From Deltaproteobacteria bacterium (lineage in GTDB: Bacteria; Myxococcota_A; Polyangia; Polyangiales; Ga0077539): a DNA stretch of 64,000 nt. Shown piece after piece: positions 34,867 to 42,608 of the stretch; positions within the stretch are counted from its first letter, which is position 1, and the number at the start of each line of letters is the position of its first letter. The DNA lies in NCBI GenBank assembly GCA_016704445.1, contig JADJAE010000023.1, positions 1-64,000 of the forward strand, given 5' to 3'. A program made the position numbers and the translations under genes. The notes below the pieces were generated by a model. That model was not told the DNA's origin. It saw only the letters and a list, made by a program, of their open reading frames with translations, and made no database searches.

Positions 34867-35970
34867 ATGACCCTCCCCCCCGGCCACCGCGTCCTCATCT
34901 CCGAGCTCGGCGAAGAGCCGCTCGACGCCATCGCCCACCACGCCGCGCTGGTCGCGATGCCCGCCCCTGATCCTGCGACGCTGGGCGAGCGCGACGTCCT
35001 CATCGCCATCGCGAGCGCCTCGGTCGGGTGGGTCGACCTGCTGATGACCAGCGGGCAGTACCAGCACCCCCCGAAGCCTCCCTACACGCCCGGCCTCGAG
35101 TACGCGGGAACGGTCGCCTGGCGCGGCGCGGCCGCGGAGGGCGTCGAGCTCGGAGACAGGGTGCTGGTCGACGGGCTGCTCGCCGGTCCGCGCTCGCTCG
35201 GCGACTACCAGGCCTATGGCGGCTTCGCCTCCTACGGCGTCGCGCCCATCGAGGCCGTGCACCGGGTGCCGGGCGACCTCTCCTTCGACCAGGCCTGCAA
35301 CCTCCTGGGCAGCTACGAGACGGCCTACCACTGCCTCGTCACCCGCGGTCGGCTTCAACCGGGCGAGACCGTGCTCATCCACGGCGCGTCGGGCTCCACG
35401 GGCCTCGCTGCGGTGCACCTCGCGAAGCGCCTCGGCGCCACGGTGATCGCGACCGGGCGCTCCGCGGAGAAGCTCGCGGAGGTGAAGCACGAGGGCGCCG
35501 ATCACGTGATCCACACGCGCGGCCCCGACGGGGCGCTGCCGTTTCGCGACGAGGTGAAGGCGCTCACCGGCGGCCGCGGCGTCGACGTGGTCTACGACGG
35601 CGTCGGCGGCGACGTCTCCGTGGAGAGCCTGCGCTGCGTGCGCTTCGGCGCGCGGTACCTCATCGTGGGCTGGGCCGCGACGCCCTTCGTCGCGCGCGGC
35701 AAGGGGCTGCGCGGCGCGCCCAACGCCAACCAGCTGCCGACCAACCTGATCATGATGAAGGGCCTCGACGTGCTCGGCTGCCCGACGGTGATCTCGACCA
35801 TCAACGACCCGTCGCTGCGCTCGCCGCGCCTCGCGTACGTGCTCGCGTGGGCCGCGGAGGGCACGCTGCGGCCGCACGTGTCGCATGTGTTTCCGCTGGC
35901 GGAGTTCCGGGAGGCGATGCGGGCGAAGTGGCGCGGCGAGGTGATCGGCGGCTGCGTGCTGCGGCCGTAG
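34867..35970 (+). CDS. Medium-chain dehydrogenase/reductase (quinone oxidoreductase type)
   Basis: 367 residues of the zinc-free MDR family, which reduces quinones or enones with NADPH. The start at 34867 (MTLPPGHRVLISELG) matches the family; an ATG at 34825 would add 14 residues. Key features are LLMTSGQYQHPPKPPYTPGLE for the substrate side, YAGTVAWRG, and the cofactor motif LIHGASGSTGLAAVHLAKRLG, with RSAEKLAEV suggesting NADPH preference. YDGVGGDVSVESLRC completes the family pattern. No zinc ligands are present. Function beyond reductase is not readable. Confidence 0.85.
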   Translation: MTLPPGHRVLISELGEEPLDAIAHHAALVAMPAPDPATLGERDVLIAIASASVGWVDLLMTSGQYQHPPKPPYTPGLEYAGTVAWRGAAAEGVELGDRVLVDGLLAGPRSLGDYQAYGGFASYGVAPIEAVHRVPGDLSFDQACNLLGSYETAYHCLVTRGRLQPGETVLIHGASGSTGLAAVHLAKRLGATVIATGRSAEKLAEVKHEGADHVIHTRGPDGALPFRDEVKALTGGRGVDVVYDGVGGDVSVESLRCVRFGARYLIVGWAATPFVARGKGLRGAPNANQLPTNLIMMKGLDVLGCPTVISTINDPSLRSPRLAYVLAWAAEGTLRPHVSHVFPLAEFREAMRAKWRGEVIGGCVLRP

Positions 35971-36030
35971 AGCGATGGCCTGGTGGGTGAGGCCGCCAGC
36001 GGCGCCGGAGGGTGTACCCTCGACGTCACC

Positions 36031-36805
36031 ATGAATCACCGGCTCGCGCGGGTGCTGTCCCTCGTCGCCCTCGGCCTCGCCGGCTGTACGGGCCGTCTCG
36101 GCACCGAGGGATCAGAGCCTCCCGAGGACGCCGCCCCGCCAGTCGACCTCGGCCGCGCGCCCATGGACGCCGGGATCCCGCCGCGCGACGTGCCCTCGAC
36201 GCCCATCGACCGTGGAACCATCCGCGTGGACAGCAGCCCACCCGTCGACGTGGGCACGCCCGCTCGTGACGTGGGCACGCCCCCTCGCGACGTGGGCACC
36301 CCTGTTCGCGACGTGGTCGCCCCCGCGGACGTCGGCGTCCCGGCGGCGTGCGCGGCCGGTCCGCTGGCGACGCCCATCGCAGGGTGCAGACCGCCGGTGC
36401 CCCTCCACGGGCGATCCCCGCCAGGACTGCGTCGACCGCATCAACCAGTTTCGCAGGGAGTGCCAGTGCCTCCCGCCGCTGCAGCGATGGACCGACGGCG
36501 AGGACTGCGCCGACAGCCAGGCGATGATCGACCAGCAGACGCGCACCGCCCACAACGGCTTCCGGATGCGCCTCTGCAACTCGGGATCAGGGCAGAACGA
36601 GTGCCCCGGCTGGCTCGGCTGGGGGAGCGTCGCCTCCACCGTGTCGGGCTGCCTTCAACAGATGTGGGACGAGGGCCCCGGGGACTTCTACGGTCCTCCA
36701 CCGCACGGGCACTACCTCAACATGTCGTCGACGCGCTTCACTCGCGTCGCGTGCGGCTACTTCACCAGCGGCGGCGCGACGACCGCGGTGCAGAACTTCC
36801 AGTAG
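36031..36805 (+). CDS. CAP-superfamily (SCP-like) lipoprotein, one frameshift
   Basis: Begins with a lipoprotein signal (ARVLSLVALGLAGC) and an Asp/Pro/Val linker with DVGTPxRDVGTP repeats. From about 36384-36395 the frame changes; the new frame reads CVDRINQFRRECQCLPPL, QRWTDGEDCADSQAMID, GHYLNMSSTRFTRVACGYF. This is the cysteine-rich secretory protein (CAP) fold with its His and Glu near the active-site cavity. One extra or missing base joins linker and domain into about 257 residues. CAP proteins in bacteria are secreted and of largely unknown role. It converges with recJ at 27 bases. Confidence 0.7.
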
Positions 36806-36832
36806 GCCCGCGGAGGGCCCCGGTGCTTCCCG

Positions 36833-38539
36833 CTACCGCGCCGGGCTGACCGAGCGGACGTCGAGCTGCACCGCGTCGGGTCCGGTCCACGGATCGGCGC
36901 GCAGGATGCCCACCACATCGACCCTCGACTGCGCCGCCGGGAGCTCGCCCCGGGCGCGCGCCGAGACGCCGTCGCGGAAGAAGCCCGCCACCTGCCGCCG
37001 CCCCGCGACGAAGGACAGCCGCAGGTGCTGCTCCTGGATGGGGCGCGCGTCTCCGAGGCGCACGTCGCGCAGCGAGACCACCGCCTCGGGGTTTCCCTCC
37101 CCGGTGGGCTCGAGCGAGCGCAGGTCGCGGGCGAGCCCCGCGGTGAGGTCCGCCTCCGTGAGCTCGGCCTCCGGGGCGCGCTCGGGCAGCGGCGTTCCTC
37201 CAGACCTCGCGACCGCCTCGGCGAAGGCCGCGCGGAAGTCGTCGATGCGCTCCGGGCGGATGCGCACCCCGGCCGCGGCGTCATGGCCGCCGAAGCCCAC
37301 CAGCAGGTCGCGGCAGGCATACACGGCATCGTAAAGCTTCGTCCCCCGCGGGGCGCGCACGGACCCGACGCCGAGGTCGCCCTCGATGGCGATGACGCAC
37401 ACCGCGGCCTGGAGCCGCTCGACGAGGCGTCCGGCGACGATGCCTCCCATGCCCGCGTGCCAGCCGTCGCCCGCGAGCACCACCCCGGCGGGGGGATGGT
37501 CGCCGTGGAGCGCGTGGGCCTGGGCGATGGCGGCGTCGACGAGCTGCGCGGAGATCTCCCGCCGCCGGAGGTTGGCCTGGGCGAGGGCGAAGGCGCGCGG
37601 CTGGGCGTCGCGGTCGGTCTCGCTCAGCAGCAGCTCCAGCGTCGGCGTGGCGGGGCCGAGCCGGCCGGGGGCGTTGAGCATCGGCGCGAGCGAGAAGGCC
37701 ACGTCGCGCGCCACGAGGCGGAAGCGCAGCTTCGACTCGGCGAGCAGCGCGCGCACGCCGGGGCCGCCGTGTCCGTCGGCGATGCGCTCGAGGCCGTGGC
37801 GGGTGAGCGTGCGGTTGTCGCCGTCGAGCGGAGCGACGTCGGCGATGGTGCCGAGGGCGACGAGGTCGAGGTACTCGCGCAGGTCGAGGGCGACGCCGAG
37901 GCGGGCGCGCACCGCGGCGGCGATGGAGAACGCGAGGCCCACGCTGGCCATGTGCTTGTAGGGGAAGCGACAGTCGGAGCGGTGCGGGTTGAGGAAGGCC
38001 ACCACCGGCAGCGCCTCGTCCGGAACCTTGTGGTGATCGACCACGATGGCGTCGACGCCGCGCTGTCGGGCGCGCTCGAGGCGCGGGTGGTCGGAGGTGC
38101 CGCAGTCGCAGGTGATGAGCACCTTCGGGTCGAGCGCGAGCACGCGGTCGAGGGCGGCGTCGGAGAGCCCGTAGCCCCCGTCGAAGCGCGAGGCCACGAG
38201 GCAGGAGACGTCCCCGCCCATGGCCCGCAGCGCGCGGGTGATGAGCGCCGCGCTGGTGATGCCGTCGACGTCGTAGTCGCCGAAGACCACGATGCGCTCC
38301 TTCGAGCGCACCGCGGCGGCGAGGCGCTCGGCGGCGGCGTCGCGGTCGGCCATGGCGTCGGGCCGGGTGAGCTCGGCGAGCTTCGGAGAGAGAAAGGCCC
38401 GGGTGGCGTCGGGTCGGGTGAAGCCCCGGCCGACCAGCACCCGCGCCACGAGGGGGTGGATCTGGAGCGCGTGCGCGAGCGCTTCGACGGCGCTCGCATC
38501 GGTGACGGTGGCGGCGCCGGAGTTCATCCCGCGGACCAT
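36833..38539 (-). CDS. recJ: Single-stranded-DNA exonuclease RecJ
   Basis: 5'-3' exonuclease on single-stranded DNA in recombination and mismatch repair. It has 568 residues. The DHH domain shows VVFGDYDVDGITSAALIT (about 87), ITCDCGTSDHPR and the hallmark VVDHHKVPDE. The DHHA1 domain has the later GDGWHAGMGGIVAGRL, GSVRAP and GFGGHDAAAGVRI, and an OB-like domain ends the protein. Residue spacing and order are those of RecJ, not of oligoribonuclease NrnA, which is much shorter. Starts at 38539 or 38527 are equally possible. It stands alone among lipoprotein genes. Confidence 0.93.
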   Translation of the reverse strand: MVRGMNSGAATVTDASAVEALAHALQIHPLVARVLVGRGFTRPDATRAFLSPKLAELTRPDAMADRDAAAERLAAAVRSKERIVVFGDYDVDGITSAALITRALRAMGGDVSCLVASRFDGGYGLSDAALDRVLALDPKVLITCDCGTSDHPRLERARQRGVDAIVVDHHKVPDEALPVVAFLNPHRSDCRFPYKHMASVGLAFSIAAAVRARLGVALDLREYLDLVALGTIADVAPLDGDNRTLTRHGLERIADGHGGPGVRALLAESKLRFRLVARDVAFSLAPMLNAPGRLGPATPTLELLLSETDRDAQPRAFALAQANLRRREISAQLVDAAIAQAHALHGDHPPAGVVLAGDGWHAGMGGIVAGRLVERLQAAVCVIAIEGDLGVGSVRAPRGTKLYDAVYACRDLLVGFGGHDAAAGVRIRPERIDDFRAAFAEAVARSGGTPLPERAPEAELTEADLTAGLARDLRSLEPTGEGNPEAVVSLRDVRLGDARPIQEQHLRLSFVAGRRQVAGFFRDGVSARARGELPAAQSRVDVVGILRADPWTGPDAVQLDVRSVSPAR

Positions 38540-38572
38540 AGCGCAGGGCGTCGCAGACCGTGAAAGACGGTG

Positions 38573-38932
38573 CTAGTTGGCGACGAAGCGCGAGCCCGGC
38601 TGCTGGCCGCACGCGGCCTGCGCGGTGGCCGTCGTGCTCGGCGGATAGAAGCGCAGCACGAACTCGGAGCTTTGCCCGCTGTTGACGACGCACGAGCCCA
38701 CGCGGCCGGACGTGGAGCACGCCGCGGAGGAGTACGTCGCCCCCATGCCCGCCGCGGTGCACGCCTGACTCCCGGTGCCAGGGGCGCTCCACGCGGCGCC
38801 CGTGTAGTCGGTGCACGTCCGCGGCGTGGCCGTCGAGCAGCTCCCCCTGGAGGGGAGGATGTCCTCGATGAGGTCGCCGCAGCCCGCGCCCAGCATCGCC
38901 GCCACCAGGACCATCATCGATTGCTTCTTCAT
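38573..38932 (-). CDS. Small Cys-rich lipoprotein
   Basis: 119 residues with a lipobox (MVLVAAMLGAGC) and a mature part with seven further cysteines, likely in disulphides (CSTATPRTC, SQACTAAG, AACSTSGRVGSC, AACGQQ). The stop is 33 bases upstream of the recJ start, so the two may be transcribed together or just be close. This kind of short Cys-rich lipoprotein is frequent in Myxococcota and has no assigned function. Confidence 0.65.
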   Translation of the reverse strand: MKKQSMMVLVAAMLGAGCGDLIEDILPSRGSCSTATPRTCTDYTGAAWSAPGTGSQACTAAGMGATYSSAACSTSGRVGSCVVNSGQSSEFVLRFYPPSTTATAQAACGQQPGSRFVAN

Positions 38933-38980
38933 CCTGTGGAGCCTAGCGCCCCGGGCGCGCCGAGCGCGAGGGCCGTCGCA

Positions 38981-39670
38981 TCAGGCGATGTGATCGATCA
39001 CCCACCACGCGCCGCAGGCCATCGACGACAGGCCCACCAGCACGCGCAGCCCCTTCTCGGCGCGGTGCGCGGCGGTCGCGATGCGCTGCGTGAGGTAGCC
39101 CACCGCCACCATCGAGAGCAGCACCCCGAGGCCGAAGAGCACCACGCCCGCCACCAGCACCGCGGGGTTGCGCTGCACCATCAGCGGCAGCGCCAGCACG
39201 AGGCCGCGCACCCCCGAGAGACCGAAGAGCGCTCCCGCGGCCAGCGAGAAGGGCCCCTTCGAGGTCAGCGACGCGGTCGCCGAGGCAGCGCCCGAGCGGC
39301 CGTGCTCGGTGAGGTCGTGCGAGTGCGTCACCCCGTCGCCGTGGTGGTGCGCCGGGTCGCTCGGGACGCCGCTCAGCAGCGTCCAGCAGCCGAGCGCGAG
39401 CAGCGACGCGCCGCCCACCACCTCCAGCGCCGACTCCCACCGCTCGGGGATCACCACCCCGGCGACCACCGCCGCCGTGGCCAGCACGCCCAGCACCGCC
39501 ATGTGACCGAGGCCGAAGCGCACGCTCACCGCCAGCGCGCGTCGCAGCCCCCCGCGCGACGCGAGCGCACCGATCGCGAGGCAGTGGTCCGGACCCACGC
39601 CGTGGAGGAGACCCTGCCCGAAGAGTGACCCGAGGACGATCAACACAACCAGGAGTCCGTAGCACGGCAT
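38981..39670 (-). CDS. Nickel/cobalt transporter-like membrane protein
   Basis: 229 residues with about six membrane helices. The motif HGVGPDHCLAIGAL in the first helix matches the HxxxxDH metal-binding signature of the NiCoT/RcnA group. A His-rich loop (HHHGDGVTHSH) after the third helix is typical of RcnA-type exporters and some importers. Direction of transport cannot be told from sequence. It is 48 bases upstream of the Cys-rich lipoprotein gene on the same strand and divergent from the GNAT gene. No nickel-enzyme gene is nearby. Confidence 0.75.
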   Translation of the reverse strand: MPCYGLLVVLIVLGSLFGQGLLHGVGPDHCLAIGALASRGGLRRALAVSVRFGLGHMAVLGVLATAAVVAGVVIPERWESALEVVGGASLLALGCWTLLSGVPSDPAHHHGDGVTHSHDLTEHGRSGAASATASLTSKGPFSLAAGALFGLSGVRGLVLALPLMVQRNPAVLVAGVVLFGLGVLLSMVAVGYLTQRIATAAHRAEKGLRVLVGLSSMACGAWWVIDHIA

Positions 39671-39753
39671 TCGTCTTCGGTGCCATCGGCCCCACTTTTC
39701 GACGCGCTGCGTGATTGACGCAGGGGGGTGTTCCGGGCGAAGCGCGCCGACCT

Positions 39754-40194
39754 ATGGAGACCCGCGGGATCACGCAGGAAGATTACGGAGAGATCGTCTC
39801 GGTCATCGATCGCTGGTGGGGCGGTCCGACCTCGGCGCTGGCGCATCCGCTCTTCTTCCACGAGCTCGGCGACGACGCCCTGGTGGTGGAGGACGACGGG
39901 CGCATCGTCGGGTTCCTCCTCGGCTTCGTGACCGCCGCGGGCACCGGCTATATCCACCTCGTGGGCATCGACAACGGCTACCGCAGGCGCGGCGTCGGGC
40001 GGAGGCTCTACGAGAGCTTCACCGCGCTGGCCCGGAAGCGAGGCGCCGCCCGCATGAAGGCGATTACCACTCCGGGTAACCAGGGGAGCATCGAGTTCCA
40101 CCGCGCGCTCGGGTACCAGATCGACCTCGTCCCCGACTACGCCGGGCCCGGTCGGGATCGCTACGTCTTCACCCGCGAACTCGCCGCGGTCTGA
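39754..40194 (+). CDS. GNAT-family N-acetyltransferase
   Basis: 146 residues from the ATG at 39754 (METRGITQEDYGEIV); the earlier ATG at 39715 adds a leader overlapping the divergent transporter region. Acetyl-CoA-binding motif A is HLVGIDNGYRRRGVGRRLYE (about 68-87, Q/RxxGxG/A), and ITTPGNQGSIEFHRALGY supplies the C-terminal beta-strands. The acceptor is unknown. Such proteins acetylate a small amine or protein N-terminus. Confidence 0.8.
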   Translation: METRGITQEDYGEIVSVIDRWWGGPTSALAHPLFFHELGDDALVVEDDGRIVGFLLGFVTAAGTGYIHLVGIDNGYRRRGVGRRLYESFTALARKRGAARMKAITTPGNQGSIEFHRALGYQIDLVPDYAGPGRDRYVFTRELAAV

Positions 40195-40275
40195 GCGGCG
40201 CCGTTGATCGTCGCCCCTGGGGCACGATAGTCTCCCCGCCGACGTGAGCGCAGCCCATCCCCTCAAAGGGCGCGC

Positions 40276-41335
40276 ATGACGGGAGGCTTATCCGCACTCA
40301 TGAGCAACACACCGATCGCCGCGACCGCAGGGTCCGCGCGCCAACGCCTCGCCAGCTCCCTCGCCGCCTTGCAGCAGGACCCGTCGGTCCCCCCGGCCGT
40401 CCTCAACATCGTCCAGGGACTGGCCCGCGCGATGGGGCCGCTGTTCCAGGTCGAGCGCGGCACCGGTGACCCGTCGTTGCTCTTCCATGCCCGCACGGTC
40501 CTCCAGGAGACCCTCGGGTCGATGCAGTCCGTCGATCAGTCGTACCCCGGCGTCGGTGACGCCACCGCGGCCATCGCCCAGTCCCTCGGCATGCTCTTCG
40601 CGGCCATCAAGGAGCACGCCCTCGTCGACCCCACCGCAGCGAGGCCCGCCCCGCAGCCGCCCCCGCCCCCCGCAGGCCCGTCTTCCAACAGCCCCCGCCC
40701 CCGCCCCCGCAGGCGACCCCCGTCTTCCAGCAGCCCCCGCCCCCGCCCCCGCAGGCGCGCCCGTCTTCCACCAGCCTCCGCCCCCGCCCCCGCAGGTCGC
40801 CGCCGTCCCGTTGACGCAGCCCGTGGCGCAGCCCCTCCCGCTGACCACGCCTGCGGCGCAGCCGATGCCGCTGACGCAGCCCGCGGCGCAGGCCGTTCCG
40901 CTGGTGCAGTCGGCCCCGCAGAAGGCGCCCCCTCCCCAGGCCGAGCAGAGGGCGAGGCAGGCCACGGTGTTCCCCGAGACGGCGGCGAAGGTGCCCATCG
41001 GGCCTCAAGGACTGCCCCGCGTCGAGGCCGAGCTCGAGGCCTTCAGCGACACCAATTTCTATACGAACTTCGTCGGTGACATCCGCGACCACGGCGGCAT
41101 CTTCGTCGCCACCTACGCGGTGCTCGCGGTCAACACGCGCTGCCAGGTCGCGCTGAAGTTCCCTGGCGAGTACCTCGCGGAGTTCCACGGCGTGGTGAAG
41201 TGGCGCCGCGAGCCCGCCGCCGACCAGAGCTCGATGCCCGGCATGGGCATCGAGATCACCGACGCCTCGGCCGATGTCTGGGCGTTGATCCATCGCTTCA
41301 TCCAGAAGCGCGAGCCCATCATCCAGGACGTCTGA
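40276..41335 (+). CDS. PilZ-domain protein (TIGR02266 type) with proline-rich linker, two frameshifts
   Basis: The first part (about 1-115) is helical (LASSLAALQQDP, QGLARAMGPLFQVERGTGDP). A Pro-rich linker follows, made of about three copies of a PPPPPPQA-PVFQQ unit. The C-terminal domain reads YTNFVGDIRDHGGIFVATYA and GEYLAEFHGVVKWRRE with PGMGIEITD, the myxobacterial PilZ (TIGR02266) pattern, which often binds c-di-GMP. The start is at 40276. Single-base shifts at about 40675 and 40755, both in C runs, break the linker, and the final frame ends at 41335. The core RxxxR/DxSxxG motif is degenerate, so nucleotide binding is uncertain. Confidence 0.6.
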
Positions 41336-41361
41336 GGGGTTTTCCTCCCTCCCCGCTCCTC

Positions 41362-42250
41362 ATGACCTCCTGGCCTCTCCCTCTCCCTCCTGCTCTGCCT
41401 CTCCGCCTGTCAGTCCGACCCCGCGGTCGTGGCCGACGCGTCGACCGACCTACCCACCGTGGATGTGCCTGTTGCGGAAGACGCTCCCCTCGACGCGCCG
41501 ACGGCGCTCGACGGCGGCGGGCGCTGCTCGTTCAACCGCGACTGCATCCCCTCCGAGCGCTGCGAGTGCGACGAGACCACCGGCTGCGGCTGCTCCCCGG
41601 GCGCCCGCGGAGCCGGACTTCCCGGCGTCACCTCCTGCGCCTCGGGCAACGACTGCGAGAGCGCCCTCTGCGTCGAGGCCACCAGCGGATCGCTCTGCTC
41701 CGACGCCTGCACCATGAGCTCCGACTGCCCCGCGGCGCTCCCGCGGTGCATCTCGATCTCCGGCGTGGGCCGCTTCTGCGCCCGCGACCCGGCGATCCCC
41801 GACGCCGGGGTCGACGCCCCTCCGGGCTGCGACCGCGCGTGCGCGACCACCGACCTCCAGGCGACCTTCGGCAGCCGCCGCGGGGCCTTCGAGCGCGCCC
41901 AGCACGGCCGCCTCGCCAGCGGTCGCCTGGTGATCGAGTCCCACTCGGGCGGCGACCCGGCGTGCCCCACGATGAGCTCCCCGACGCCCCGCCGAACGCT
42001 CTCGCTTCGCGGCGTCCTCGCGACCGCCGACGCGACCCCGCAGACCCAGGCCGACGGGCTGACCGCGGTGCTCTTCGACTTCGGCGGCGACCTCACCACC
42101 GCTCCGTTGCTGCGCGCGACGGCGGTCCGGGTGGTCCCTCGGGGCTATACGGCCAACGGATATGTCTCGCTGGAGGTGACGGCGACCTTCCCCGGAGGGA
42201 CCATCACCGGCGGCCTCTTCGCGCCGCACTGCGACTCTCTCGACGACTGA
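41362..42250 (+). CDS. Cys-rich lipoprotein, frameshift in the signal region
   Basis: The ATG at 41362 reads MTSWPL, but the expected lipobox (LLLCLSAC at about 41391-41414) lies in the next frame, which has a stop just upstream, so a single-base error in the signal peptide is likely. The rest is open to 42250. A Val/Asp/Ala linker leads to clustered Cys (CECDETTGCGCSPG, CASGNDCESALC) resembling Dickkopf/EGF-like repeats seen in myxobacterial lipoproteins. The second half is beta-rich (GYVSLEVTATFPGGTITGGL). Function unknown. A GTG at 41429 would give a start without a signal and is less likely. Confidence 0.6.
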
Positions 42251-42309
42251 TACCAATCCGCTGTCGATATTGACGCTTGGGGCTCGCGCGAAACAATTCA
42301 GCGGTGGCG

Positions 42310-42570
42310 CAAGCCGCCCGTTTGACGCTGGGGGGGGGGGGGGGGGGGGGGGGGGGGGGCGCGTGCGTCCCCAGGCTATAACAGCGTTCGTGGGGGTCTT
42401 TCGGACCGGGAATGCCACTTCGATGGGCCCGCAATCGATGGATCTCCCGGAAGGGTCCTGGTTGTGAAAGACCCCACGAACGTGGGGGGGTCTGTTATAG
42501 CCTGGGGTGAGCGCGAGCGCTGGAACTGTTTCGCGCGAACCCCAGCGTCAAACACGCGGCTTGACCCACT
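42310..42570. repeat. REP-like inverted repeat region (358-base intergenic gap)
   Basis: In the gene-free stretch 42251-42608 an inverted repeat pairs 42310-42408 with 42462-42570. Shared pieces are CAAGCCGC, TTTGACGCTGGGG, CCCCAGGCTATAACAG and CGTTCGTGGGG(G)TCTTTC. The right arm holds a hairpin CTGGGGT...ACCCCAG (42502-42545) with inner GCGCG pairing, related to the hairpin in the vapC element's terminal repeats. The left arm is deformed by a 30-base G run. There is no ORF here, and I found no clear flanking duplication. It is probably a non-coding mobile or REP-type repeat. Confidence 0.7.
42330..42359 (+). repeat. Thirty-base G homopolymer
   Basis: An unbroken run of 30 G inside the left arm of the 42.4 kb inverted repeat, where the right arm has only GGGG followed by TTCGCGCG. 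Such a run is rare in real genomes. It may be assembly or chemistry artefact replacing unresolved sequence, or a real expanded tract. Confidence 0.9.
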
Positions 42571-42608
42571 CCTGGATTGTTACGACTGACCCCCTCCAAC
42601 CGGAGGGA

